In this document: piece by piece, positions 10,239 through 22,020 of the stretch
How the letters are laid out: every line of letters starts with the position of its first letter
Numbering within the stretch: the first letter of the stretch is position 1
DNA from: Hofstenia miamia
Taxonomy: Eukaryota > Xenacoelomorpha > Acoela
Length of the DNA: 64,000 nt
NCBI GenBank assembly: GCA_004352715.1
Contig: SCFE01000005.1
Location: 1,276,395 to 1,340,394 of the forward strand
Direction of reading: 5' to 3'
Program-made: the position numbers and the translations under genes
Notes under the pieces: model-generated
Databases searched by the model: none
What the model was told of the DNA's origin: nothing
What the model saw: the letters and a program-made list of their open reading frames with translations, nothing else

Positions 10239-11269
10239 CAGAGATGGAAACCGAATTGGAACGGTCATGGACCGGACCTGGTCGCCGTTAATTTCACCGG
10301 TCAAGGCCAATCACTTTGAAATATATAGTAGATCACGTATGCAGTTTACCAACGTGGTTCAAGTCGTCTTTTTCTTATCAATGCAAGTAATAGTGTCATT
10401 GAACATCGATTGTCTATTCAGAGTAAGAAATTCTGTAAATAAGAGCTCTAAGGATCGTAAATAATAATTGAAATTTTATATGAAACCAAAAAACTCTATT
10501 GTATATTTCAAAAAAATAAAATAACCACATATATCGGAATAAATATAAATACAAGTGCGGGGGAATTCGTGAAGATAGTTTCTAAGACTCTACTACCTTA
10601 AGTATATTATAAAATAAACTTAGTAAGAATATGCAGATATAATTCTACTTACAAAGTCATCGTCAGTTTTTTTACAAATTTTTCTCTCTAAACTTTCTAG
10701 ATTTTACGAAAAAAATTTATAATCTTCTAAATTTTAAAAAATGGAATGTTTAATTTGCAAATTAGTCTTTTTTTGTGTTCAAACTTGGTTGCAAGGATTT
10801 TTTAAAAATACTTTCAATAATTTTTAAATAACTTGATCTTGATGTCTGATGTAATATTTTTGTTTCAAAAATTTAGTCCGCATTTACTTAGATGATTAGA
10901 TATACTAGAACTGGTCTTATGTTCTTTAATTCTTCTTGATAGTTGTCTAGTAGAAAAACCAATATTATCTTCACCACAAGGTACACTTTATTTGATAAAT
11001 TATATTAGACTTATTGATTTCTTCAGTTGTAAATATTGATTTGCTATATATAAATCTAACTTTTTCTTTAATTATAGATATTTTTTAGTTCTTTGATTAT
11101 GTTTTCAGACACAATCGGTGAAAAATTAAGCCTATAAATACGCTGAACCGGTCAAACCCGCCCCCTCCTTGAGGTGACTTAGGTAAAGGACCGGTCAACA
11201 CCAGTCACCGCAGGGGTGAGCGGAATCAGAACGGTCAGTCACCAATTGAGGATACCGCTTCCATCTCTG
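10239..11269. mobile_element. Non-autonomous hAT element
   Basis: The inverted ends are CAGAGATGGAAACCG at the left and, on the opposite strand, CAGAGATGGAAGCGG at the right. The target duplications are ATCTAGAC (10231-10238) and ATGTAGAC (11270-11277), 7 of 8 matching. CAGAG ends and an 8 bp duplication are hAT hallmarks. Both ends are crowded with the word ACCGGTC or ACGGTC. The 1031 bp element has no hAT transposase. Its middle holds a Penelope-like endonuclease remnant at 10762-11072. Confidence 0.82.
10762..11072 (-). pseudogene. Penelope-like element GIY-YIG endonuclease remnant
   Basis: Two adjacent frames on the minus strand give the C-terminal region of a Penelope-like element protein. 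The first is VRFIYSKSIFTTEEINKSNI then IYQIKCT; the second is VPCGEDNIGFSTRQLSRRIK then EHKTSSSISNHLSKCGLNF; then ILHQTSRSSYLKIIESIFKK and a terminal segment with a stop at 10762. This follows the family order: a YKIxC strand, a CGxxxxYIGxTxRxLxxRxxEH core, a NHxxxxxH-like stretch and a basic tail. The usual YIG is IGF here, and at least two frameshifts are present, so it is dead. The reverse transcriptase half is absent. Recognition rests on motif order only. Confidence 0.6.
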
Positions 11270-11718
11270 ATGTAGACTTTGAAAAGAGATTGCGTCTAAA
11301 ACTTTCAACATGTCAATCTTTGCGGGTTTTTAGCAATTTCATAAACTAATTTTTATTTGATTATATTTTTATCAACAGTATTTGACTAATATGATTTTGT
11401 AATAATATAATTGATGAACGCAGCTAATGAGATCGCATTACAATAATTTCACTCTGGAATTTCATTTAGAACCGGATACTATCTCAATGCACCTCAAAAG
11501 CTTTGATATTGGCAATTTAATTTTTTTTATTATTGAAGGATAATTGGCATTTAAATTTTTCAAATACAATGTCATTTTCCATAATAGGAAATTGATAATA
11601 CATACCGTGTATGAAATGCAGAATACAATAATGAGTGTACCAATTAAGCAGTATTTAAAAATTGCAGTTAAAATAGTTCACATTAAATTTGCTTTTTGAA
11701 CACTACAACGACAGTAGT

Positions 11719-11782
11719 AGAGGTGGGCAGAAGTTCGTGCCACTTTTTTCTGATTGGTCGAGAGGTGGGCAGAAGTTCGTGC
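11719..11782 (+). repeat. 42 bp tandem repeat, left end of the foldback-like element
   Basis: There is one full unit and about half of a second before the gap. The unit starts AGAGGTGGGCAGAAGTTCGT. Confidence 0.85.
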
Positions 11783-12782
11783 NNNNNNNNNNNNNNNNNN
11801 NNNNNNNNNNNNNNNNNNNNNNNNNNNNNNNNNNNNNNNNNNNNNNNNNNNNNNNNNNNNNNNNNNNNNNNNNNNNNNNNNNNNNNNNNNNNNNNNNNNN
11901 NNNNNNNNNNNNNNNNNNNNNNNNNNNNNNNNNNNNNNNNNNNNNNNNNNNNNNNNNNNNNNNNNNNNNNNNNNNNNNNNNNNNNNNNNNNNNNNNNNNN
12001 NNNNNNNNNNNNNNNNNNNNNNNNNNNNNNNNNNNNNNNNNNNNNNNNNNNNNNNNNNNNNNNNNNNNNNNNNNNNNNNNNNNNNNNNNNNNNNNNNNNN
12101 NNNNNNNNNNNNNNNNNNNNNNNNNNNNNNNNNNNNNNNNNNNNNNNNNNNNNNNNNNNNNNNNNNNNNNNNNNNNNNNNNNNNNNNNNNNNNNNNNNNN
12201 NNNNNNNNNNNNNNNNNNNNNNNNNNNNNNNNNNNNNNNNNNNNNNNNNNNNNNNNNNNNNNNNNNNNNNNNNNNNNNNNNNNNNNNNNNNNNNNNNNNN
12301 NNNNNNNNNNNNNNNNNNNNNNNNNNNNNNNNNNNNNNNNNNNNNNNNNNNNNNNNNNNNNNNNNNNNNNNNNNNNNNNNNNNNNNNNNNNNNNNNNNNN
12401 NNNNNNNNNNNNNNNNNNNNNNNNNNNNNNNNNNNNNNNNNNNNNNNNNNNNNNNNNNNNNNNNNNNNNNNNNNNNNNNNNNNNNNNNNNNNNNNNNNNN
12501 NNNNNNNNNNNNNNNNNNNNNNNNNNNNNNNNNNNNNNNNNNNNNNNNNNNNNNNNNNNNNNNNNNNNNNNNNNNNNNNNNNNNNNNNNNNNNNNNNNNN
12601 NNNNNNNNNNNNNNNNNNNNNNNNNNNNNNNNNNNNNNNNNNNNNNNNNNNNNNNNNNNNNNNNNNNNNNNNNNNNNNNNNNNNNNNNNNNNNNNNNNNN
12701 NNNNNNNNNNNNNNNNNNNNNNNNNNNNNNNNNNNNNNNNNNNNNNNNNNNNNNNNNNNNNNNNNNNNNNNNNNNNNNNNNN
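11783..12782. other. Gap of exactly 1000 N
   Basis: It lies inside the foldback-like element; both edges are its 42 bp repeats. Its true size is unknown. Confidence 0.98.
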
Positions 12783-12871
12783 CCTCTCGACCAATCACAA
12801 AAAAGTGGCACGAACTTCTGCCCACCTCTCGACCAATCAGAAAAAAGTGGCACGAACTTCTGCCCACTTCT
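12783..12871 (-). repeat. 42 bp tandem repeat, right end of the foldback-like element
   Basis: About two units lie in inverted orientation to the left array. Only single-base differences are seen, for example CAATCACAAAA against CAATCAGAAAA. Confidence 0.85.
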
Positions 12872-12883
12872 ACTACTAACGAC

Positions 12884-13867
12884 TCGCTTTTTTAAGCAGC
12901 TAATCTGTTTCTGGAATAAAATGAAAAGAATGACGCCACCTAATTAAAAAATCGAACAGTTAATGTAGTTGATTTTCACAATTTTGTTCATACCATAGTG
13001 CATGTTGCTAATTTCCCTTTGTTATTATCTCTAAAATTCAATATTTCTTATAAAATTGAAACACGAGTTGATTTAGTAATACTATTAAAGGCAGTCATTT
13101 ATTTTTAATCATTTTTATTAACTTTTAATAACTAATTCCCTATCTTTACTTCTTAGATTTACTGAAATTGTTTCTGATAATAATAATCATAAATTAAAGA
13201 AATCACCATCTTCAACGAATCCAAAGTAGGCGATGTGGTATGCATCAATGAGGCTTCTTCTCTTAAAGACTCATATTATTTGGATTTTAATCAAGTTTTA
13301 TACTTTTTTTGAAAAACATTAATTTTATGAAAATTCTAAGGCTCAAATTGCTCAAAATTTAAGAATTATTTAAGAATAAATCTGAGGCTAGAAATATGAA
13401 TTCAGAGATTTCTGAATATCTAATATACTGAGTTGTTGGTAAATTTTCAGTAATTTTATTTTTTACACTAATAATATTTTTCTATGATTTTCAACTATTC
13501 AGTGTATTATTTGAAAGTTAACGATAATACTTCATTAGCCCAGAAAATTCTTTAAACATTTCTGCCGCTAAAGTTTTGACTTTCAGAATTTGAAGAATCA
13601 TGTAAAAATATTTCAGGTTCATATTGACCGAATCACTAATAATCATTAAGTCTTGGCTTAACTTATGTAATTCCTACAAAAAATAGTGTATCAATTCAGG
13701 ATATATTTTTTCTTAATTTTCAATTAATTTTGGTTTTTATATTTTCATATTGGCTAAGAACTACTCACACAATCTTTTTATTCATTATATGAAACTTTAC
13801 AAAACGTTTATCTGAATAGCATTCTTTTTTCTAACTTATGCCAATATATTAATTTATTAATTAGGCT
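12884..13867. other. No gene seen
   Basis: AT-rich sequence beyond the Nca 3' end, lacking open frames and clear repeats. Confidence 0.6.
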
Positions 13868-13892
13868 TATATATATATATATATATATATAT
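13868..13892. repeat. (TA)n array
   Basis: Perfect TA run, just past the candidate Nca poly(A) site. Confidence 0.9.
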
Positions 13893-13972
13893 TGTTATAT
13901 TCATTGAATTGTAAGAAATTTTATTAGTGTGTCATTAAAGACTATAAAAGAGCAAACTATAAAAATCAATGA

Positions 13973-13978
13973 TTTATT
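13973..13978 (-). promoter_or_regulatory. Candidate poly(A) signal AATAAA for Nca
   Basis: This is the first AATAAA I find on the minus strand downstream of the stop, about 275 bases past it. A T-rich stretch follows, as expected for a cleavage region. No transcript evidence is available. Confidence 0.55.
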
Positions 13979-14251
13979 CGATTGTGCAAAAGATGATAAA
14001 GAAAACACAAAATTTCACAAACATTGCTTGCACTAACCTTAAAGAATTGCAATAAATGAACTAGGAAACAATTGTAATTAAATTTACGAGATACAGCATT
14101 AATAAATTCATTCGTTTTTTACAAATAAACCCATGCGCTTTCACAAAAAGACAAGCAAAGGCCAAAATAAATAAGTAGAATGGTGGGCCAATTAAGAGGT
14201 GTGTTTGTAGGGATCAATTGGAAATAGACGATAATTGGTCAACAGCGCAAC

Positions 14252-14458
<207 letters not shown>

Positions 14459-14490
14459 CTAAAACAGCATTTAGTTAGAAAAATTCAACA
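14459..14490 (-). promoter_or_regulatory. Nca splice acceptor with branch point
   Basis: On the minus strand the intron ends TTTTTCTAACTAAATG then CTGTTTTAG. TTCTAAC is a near-ideal branch site about 17 bases before the AG. The acceptor restores the reading frame at Ala127. Confidence 0.9.
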
Positions 14491-14651
14491 TGCGTAAATT
14501 AAGACTCTAACCAAATTGAGATATTAAGGAAATTATCAATTGGAAAAAGTTACTCAATTTAAATACACTAAGGATAGCGCAAGCATGAATTATAATTTTA
14601 AATGTGTTAACTTCAATTGAATCATACATATTTGGCATTTGAGATTCGCAT

Positions 14652-15431
14652 TAGTGTTCTGCGGCCACGGCTTAGCCGTTACCCGGCTCTAGCCGCGGCC
14701 AACAGCCAGTTACGGCCAAATAGCCATGGCAAACGGTTGGCTGCGGCCAAAGATTTTGTTTCACGGCCAAAATACCGGCTAAAATTCATATATGAATTGC
14801 AATTTGTTACACGTTGTTGCAGCTTTGAAGTCTGATCATAAAAGTGATGATATTGGATATGTATGTATATGACTATCACAAATATATTTTAGTTTATTTG
14901 CATGCTTAAGAAGTTCACAGAATATTGAGAATCCGGGGACGTAATGATGAATTGTATTAATATTTATATATCAGGACTCAAAACTAGTGAGTGTACGAAT
15001 ATTTGAAATCATAAATGGTATAAACAGAAATTATTTTATAAAGATATAGCAACATGTCATTGAAATGTTTATAGTGCTTCAGAAATCGCGAAATAGTTGC
15101 TGTATTCCGTTTCTAAACTGACGCGTATCATCTCTTTTTTTCTTTCAGTTATTTGCAATACGTTTCAATATTCACATATTATTTTTGAACATTAAAATTT
15201 TTCCATGAATTTTATTTGTATTGTTTTGAAACAGCCGTATTATGATTTAATTTCTGTAATTTCTCAAAAAATGGATATGTTTTAATTGTTGTATTGAAAA
15301 TTTCAGTATTGCACTTAGTAAGAGTAAAAATCCCTAACTATAGTGAAAATTACTACTAACGGCCGGCTACCGCAAAAATTTTTTTTACGGCCAGCTACGG
15401 CCAAGAAAATTGTCTTGGCTGCAGAATACTA
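14652..15431. mobile_element. hAT-like non-autonomous element rich in CGGCC words
   Basis: The inverted ends are TAGTGTTCTGCGGCC and TAGTATTCTGCAGCC (13 of 15). The 8 bp flanks ATTCGCAT and ATTAGAAC match at only 5 positions, so the duplication is decayed or absent. The first 130 bp and last 75 bp are packed with CGGCCA/TGGCCG words; the middle is ordinary AT-rich DNA. No transposase is seen. It lies in the Nca intron, 200 bp from the last exon. Confidence 0.6.
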
Positions 15432-16606
15432 ATTAGAACGCCAGAGGCTAATGAGTTGTAAAATTTTGGTGCACTTGACGTTTTATCGCAGCGGTGTTTT
15501 GAAGTTTGTTAATTAAGTCATCAATTCAATTGAAATTAATTTTCATTCACAACGCTGTCTTACTGAAAATAATTAATAACGCTTTACCATCCTGGTGTTA
15601 CGTTTACTATACATCACCGAGTCTAGTAATTACTTGTACAAACTAAATCGTTGCTATGCACACACCCTGATAGTATAGTGCTCGCACATTGTCTGTTTCC
15701 TTCAAAATTCTGTCCATAGGTTATGTTTCTTTTGTTTTAAAGTGTTTGTATTTTTCAGCCATTGCAAGTGCCCGTAGAAAAATTCCCGTATCCATAACAT
15801 CGCTGGCCTAGCCCGTGCGGTATTATGAGTTTGCAGTGTAGTCGGGATAGTAGCTTTCAAGCGGAATGGCTTTTCTGTATATTTTAAAATGGAAAATACC
15901 TTTTTTATTTTAGGAAACTATAAAGTTTTTCAGACTTCCATTGCTAGCATATGACAATTTGCCAAAATTTCCCCTATTGAAGCATTGTCTTATAGAAAAT
16001 ATTCTGAAAATGACCATTTGTGTTACAAAACTTTAGATCTTATTATTAAATTTAAAATTTAGAATCTCTTGAATTCATGCACCACGTCTTTTGAAATTGT
16101 GTAAAATACTTAGATTTAAAAATTTCGTGAAAAATCACCTTTAATGCACCTATTTGCATTTTTCCTATATTTGCAGAAAATTTTCAAGATTTGCATAATT
16201 TAGGATACATTATTCTGTGATATATATTACAAGAAACTCATTTGTGTGTTTATTTGTGAAATAGAATAATAAAAAATGACAATAATTGAAGCCACTCTAA
16301 TTCATGGCACTATACAATACAACTAAATTTTTCAAAATCTTAAAATTGCAATAAAATACAGTATGCCTTAATATTAAATATCAAAATATATTGAAGGCTT
16401 TGTTCTTAGTAATTTACAAATGCCAATATGAGACCTTTGGGAATGAAAATGAATGCCGAAATACTTTGAACTCAAATGTAAAATAATATAACATTAAAGG
16501 TGATTAATTAGAAGCCATCTGAGCATTTTCAGTTTATAACTGTATTTGTTTCCATGATGCATTTTATTGTGAATTTGGATAATGATGACTTTTTTGACAA
16601 GTGCAT

Positions 16607-16630
16607 TATATATATATATATATATATATA
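16607..16630. repeat. (TA)n array
   Basis: TA run in the Nca intron, directly downstream (minus strand) of the exon-like segment at 16673-16808. Confidence 0.9.
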
Positions 16631-16672
16631 CATATAGAATATATACATAATGAAAAATTTGAGTTTTGTTAC

Positions 16673-16808
16673 TTATTAAGGCCTTTAGTAGTCGAACACC
16701 TATTAACATATCCATGCTGAGTTTTCCATTGATCCTCATCCCTACGATCATAACTTGATGGTACGCAATCTCACTGGGATGAGCTTTAAGGGAAAGAAGA
16801 CATTTTAC
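16673..16808 (-). CDS. Exon-like 136 bp segment inside the Nca intron
   Basis: On the minus strand a good acceptor (CCAAATTTTCAG) is followed by a frame open for the whole segment, then a GTAACA donor. The frame reads VKCLLSLKAHPSEIAYHQVM, then IVGMRINGKLSMDMLIGVRL and LKALI. This is more protein-like than nearby frames, but I do not recognise it. At 136 bases it is not a multiple of three, so as an Nca cassette it would shift the frame of the last exon. It could be an exon of a nested gene, a frame-breaking (poison) exon, a pseudogene scrap, or chance. Confidence 0.25.
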
Positions 16809-16892
16809 CTGAAAATTTGGTAAACCAGGAAATCATTAAGCTTATCAAAAGTTCTTATGACCCTAATCAAAGTTACATTAAAATTACCAAAT

Positions 16893-16942
16893 TATATATA
16901 TATATACATATACATATATAATATATTATATATATATATATA
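16893..16942. repeat. (TA)n array, imperfect
   Basis: TA run broken by CATATACATATATAATATAT. Confidence 0.85.
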
Positions 16943-17311
16943 CTTTTGCATGATAAATTTGGTCTGAAAAATTGCTTAATTGCTTAAGACGGCTCATATT
17001 TATATTTTATTATAATGGTTTCAAAAAATTGAAAGCTAGCATACTTATAATTTTCTTCAGTGAAAGTTTCTGTAAATTTGATTAAAAATCAGCATAGCTT
17101 GTCAATTTTCTTGTTGGCGGTAATTTTGAATTCTCATTTGCAAAATTTATGCAAAACATTGCGTAATCGAAATGTCTAATCCCCAAACTTAACTTTTGTA
17201 TCAAAAAATTTCAACACTTAGTTATTCAACAGAATTCCAACCAGTAACATCCTCTAGCTACATTAAGTGTTCAATTGTATTGTTGGCAATTAATAATATC
17301 ATAATGGGTGA

Positions 17312-17497
17312 TTAACATAAATTAGATATAGGTCGGAAATTAGAGAAAACATTATGGTCCAGATGAGACTTTTTCAGTAGGGGTTTAATCAAAGCCTGCT
17401 TAGCCGCTTGAGGATATATTCCACTGGAGAGAGACGAATTGATGATGTCCGCAAGAAGACTGTGTAGCACATTGAATATTCTAGGTTCTTTATATAC
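17312..17497 (-). pseudogene. Non-LTR retrotransposon reverse transcriptase fragment (fingers region)
   Basis: A minus-strand frame reads VYKEPRIFNVLHSLLADIIN, then SSLSSGIYPQAAKQALIKPL, then LKKSHLDHNVFSNFRPISNL and a stop at 17312. This is the start of the RT domain of an L2/CR1/Jockey-type LINE. The family pattern is IIN-SL-SGxxPxxxKxAxIxPLLKKxxLDxxxxxNFRPISNL. About 60 residues stay open with no frameshift, so the piece is fairly young. No more of the element was found on either side. It is distinct from the RT remnant at 22-24 kb, whose matching motif is QNYRPISITS. Confidence 0.7.
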
Positions 17498-20400
17498 AAA
17501 AAAAATTGTATTGGCGCTTTGTCAGTAAAAAAAATTTAAGTGCCATTTAAATATTATGGCCCATTTTGTTAAGCGCATAAACTGTATGAAAGAACAGTTT
17601 TTATCAGTGTGAAACATAAAAAGTATTGCATATATTCTCTATGAGAAAAATAAAAAATATTAAAATATAAAAATCGAAATTTTTAAATTCTTATATTGTA
17701 GTAATAGGCATAAGCTATCCATGATAAGAAGTTGGAGTCAGATCAGGTTATATATGCGAAGAAAATTGATGCTGGCGCTAGCGACTATGGCAAAAATTTC
17801 GCTACGAAACTAAATAACTGGAGTCGCCAGTATATGTATATACAGTATATATAAATATATAATATAGTGTGTCTATTCTTATATTTCTAAAATCTATGAG
17901 AGAATTGAAGCAAAAAAAACATAACATATGTAATAATTTTAAAGAAGGAAAAGTTCAATTGATCCTTAAACAGGATCTTCGATCTAACACTATTTACCTA
18001 TCGAAATTTAACTTCTATAGGTAGAAATGTATGCTGGTGCAAATATTTAAAGCACATTTTAATAAAAGAAATTCGATAAGTATGGTGTTGCAATACTTTT
18101 GAAGTTAATTTATGTGCAGTACTGAAATTCAATAAATTGTTCCAATTTTCCGTTCTTTGTTAAACTTTCGTCTTTTCTCCCTTTTGTATTAAAATTTTGT
18201 ATTTGTAAATGGGTGTAAACCAATGAAATACTGAAAGTAAACCATTTGAACTAGGGACAATGAAAATAGACCAAGTTTCAATTTCTAAAAAATATTATAA
18301 GTTCAAAAAATACGTAGAGGCCTAATATATTTCTACTGTCTGGACATTTATAAAATTTAATGGTTTCGATGAACATGTTTTGTAAGAGGTTCCATGCTAC
18401 CGAAATTTCTAAGAACAAAATCACGTTAGATCTCGACCTTGTTAAGTTCGCAAACTTGTCAATGGATCTCAGATCCATAGATCTAAAATAGATCTGGATG
18501 TGAAAATGCGATCCATGCCATTTTACGCATTCTACGATGTATAACGGTTAATAAACCACTGTAAATGAAATCATTAGTGAGTTCTTCTCCATTTTTTTAC
18601 AAATTGATGTTTTAGAGCATTGCGTATTAAAAAGTAAATGATTTTATTGTACAAAAAGATGTTGTTCTTTGTTTTAATCATTACTTTTGCATTTTATTAT
18701 CGAAAATATAGCGGCATTAGAAAATACCACGGAATTGTAATAGGTATGGCGTATGGCATAAGACAGGACCTTACTCATTTGGTTGTACTTTTATTTTAAT
18801 CATTTCGCTAATGTTCTTTGACGATTTGAATTGGAGTAAAAAGTGAATTCATGGAAATCCCATGGATCTGGATTTGATTCTTATCCAAAAAAATCTATTC
18901 ATGTACAAGTGTGTAACTTTGGGATCGGAATAAGACCGCGAGTACAGTTTCCTGTTAAAATATACAATGTTCTCCAATTATTTTAATAAAGTGCTATAAA
19001 TTTTGTCTTATTAAATTTACTTTTGTAATACATGAATTTGTAGATGTGGAGCTGGCTTGCATTTCACTGAAATACCGAAACATCTTAGACTTTATAGAAT
19101 TGAGACAAAATGGTTTGAAAGCAACATTTTTAAGACGATTATATATTAATGAAATAAATTGATTCCGCTGTTGAAAGATTAATTTAAACGATTTCCTTTG
19201 ATTAGCACTACTAATTTACCGTGCTATTATAGCTCGAAGGAAGCATTTCGCAATTATCAGATAATGCCTTTCCATGAATCTCGAAAATCATTTACTCAGA
19301 GAAAAATTGCAAGTAGTTGTGAATTTCGAATTTAAAATTTAAATTTAGGAAGCAGAAATTTTTCCTTACAATGAACATGCTAATAAGCACAGTGATGAAC
19401 TTCACACTAGATTGTTTACCAAGATCTCTATTGGGTCATTCTTTTAAATTTGCATAAATCTTAATCCATTTCATCAAAGCAAGAAACTTCTGGAATAATT
19501 AATAAGAAGCTGTTAATAGAAAAGTTTTCTTTTTTGTTTAATATCTGTCTTAGGTATCATTGCAATTATTGATTTTCGACGAAGTTATTGAAAAAACAGA
19601 CGCTTTCCCAATATTGAATTTTATTGCTTTGAGTAACACGAATTTCGATTGCGAAATGCATAAAGTAAGTAATAGATTTTGATGTTCCTTGAACAATTCA
19701 TTACAAGCAAGATAAAACTAAACATTATTCAAAATCAACGAATCTTGGTAGCCATTCTATTATATATCAACTCAAGTAGCAGGAGCTAGGCATGGACCAG
19801 AAAATTAACAATATTTTTCACACGGGGCTGATTTAGTTCTACACCGCAAATTTTTAATAATTTGAGATTTTTTAAATTCTCAAAATATTTGTGTTCTCCT
19901 GACTTCTACATTTACAAATTTAAAGGTATTCTGACCAAATTTATAGCAATTTCAGCCACCCGTTCTCTCGCTAAAGAGCATTTGTCAACAATATTTTCAA
20001 AATTTTGATTATGACATGTTGCGGTTTTACATGAAACTACTGTTTTTACTCATCAATTCGGCATTCTTATCTGTTGTTAAGTGAAAGATTTCTCATTAAT
20101 ACATTTATCACATTTTGTCAACTCATCAAGATCATTAAACTTGAAAAAGTTCAAAACTTCAAAAAAAAATAGAAATGAAAATGATGCGTCATCAGCACAA
20201 TGACCTCATTTTATAAAGGAATCACCCCCACATGAGTTGAACAGGCTAAAAATATGATGTGGCAAATAGGGTTAACTAGATGCTAAATTGATATGCAGAG
20301 TAAAATAAAACTCACACGAAAATAATAAAGAAAGAGTTCTGATATATTGAGTTATTTCACATATTATATGATCATACTTAGCATTAATAGAACGAGCAAA

Positions 20401-22020
20401 AGAACTAATAAGTTGCGCTTGGGTCCCCAATTCACATCTAATGCAAACTTTTGCAACTTTAGTCAAAATCTCGGCTTAGAAAGCATTCTAAAGAATGGTG
20501 ATTTCAAGCGAAATAGTCTAAAATGATAAAATGATTATATATATGATGTATTTTAAACATAATAAATAATGGATCTACTTCCGTATAGATAGTATTACAT
20601 CATTTGTAATTGAAAATTTACGTTGTCCACCAAAATGCTCTCAAAATGGTTGTTTAGTCACTCTGAAAGTGTTTAAGAGCCATAAACTTCAGAGTACATT
20701 TTACAGCCTCGGGAAATTGATAAAACTTCTTGATTGGCGTTTTGTTGAATATCGGGGAACGAAAGATTGGTGCTGCAGAAGTTGAATTAAATCGGAACAG
20801 ATGAAGTCAGATAAACCAAGACTTCACTAGTTAATTGACAAACGCAAAGTTGGCCTCAAGGAGACGAAAATCAATTAGTCCACACAATAAAAATTGTTCA
20901 TATTTCCCTAGGGAACCATCGATTTTAAATTATAGGCTGGCAGTCCTTAACCTTGTTTAAATTACTAGTTAATAGGAATTGTGATTAAGATAGAGTTACA
21001 AATTCATTTAATGAGAAATGGAAGCCAAACTAGTTTTAGACTGTTTTGATATCAATTACAATTAATGCGGACTACTTGATCGATTAAAACCAACAATTAT
21101 TTTTTAAACCTAAAAAACTGCTTATTTGAACATGTGTTATCCAATACTAATGGCGATTACAAGAATTTCATTGTTACGTTTGCCTGAGTTTGACTGGACC
21201 ATTGTTTTTAATAGTCATATCAGCTTTGTACATGGTATTGGACTGACATTAAGTTAATTAGTCCCTTTTAATTTTGTTTTTGGCTGTGCTGGACTTGGGC
21301 TGTTTTAGCTTGGGTCTCTTATTGGTATAAGCCATTTTATTAAGGTTGGTTGTAACATATTGACTAAATTGTAATTGTATCCCTTAGAGTATAAGGAATG
21401 AAAGGCTATGAGGTGAATTGGCGGAATTATTCAGTTTGAATTATTCGATATCTATTGAAGTTTTCTTGTCATCTATGTGAATTTATTTGCCAATTTCCTT
21501 GAGCACACACATCTTTTATTCATTTGAGTTAACAACTCACACCAGAGGATAACTGCTGAGGCTGAATTAGCCAATCGATTGCCACTTTTTCAAGGTTGTA
21601 TCATTGACAAACTAGATGTTTAGATATAAAAATGTTTGTAGAGACCAATGATGCTATTGCGATATCATTTGACGTCTGTGAGCTTCCCTTCTCTTAAGGT
21701 GCTTCTAAACATTTGCGGGGAATACCTTCTTACTTTCCATCTTTCTAGAAATAAGCTTAAGCTGTTGGGGTGGAGGGGATGAATTTGTTATATTATTTTC
21801 GATTTCTATATAGCTTTACATAAAGAAACATCTATTGGACATTCTTTGTTGTAAATATGAGTCATGCAATCCTATTTAATCCTATTCCTATAGAATGAGG
21901 GATTTCTTCTTTAATATTGATAGTATTTATTTGCAAAACCGTCAAAATGCTGAAAATATAAGAATTCTATTTTGGTCCCAGGACCATCAGATGAGGTCAT
22001 TTTTAAGTGTCTCAATTATT
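17498..22020. other. Nca intron interior, no gene seen
   Basis: AT-rich. GGATC/GATCCAT words at 18460-18540 and 18850-18890 may be hAT remains. Short minus frames at 18278-18478 and 20272-20466 are not recognisable. Confidence 0.55.

Larger units (their letters stand above)
11713..12877. mobile_element. Foldback-like DNA transposon with 42 bp terminal tandem repeats, interior unsequenced
   Basis: The left end begins AGTAGTAGAGGTGGGCAG and the right end is its inverted counterpart AGTAGTAGAAGTGGGCAG. AACGAC flanks both sides (11707-11712 and 12878-12883), an exact 6 bp duplication. A 42 bp unit containing AGAGGTGGGCAGAAGTTCGT and ending TGATTGGTCG is tandemly repeated inward from each end. 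The inside is a gap of exactly 1000 N, so true length and coding content are unknown. The AGAGGTGGGCA core is hAT-like, but the 6 bp duplication does not fit the usual 8. Confidence 0.75.

Noticed and set aside
11678-12947. Several 360-400 codon open frames on both strands
   Set aside because: They run through the 1000 N gap; the real sequence at their ends is only the 42 bp repeat.
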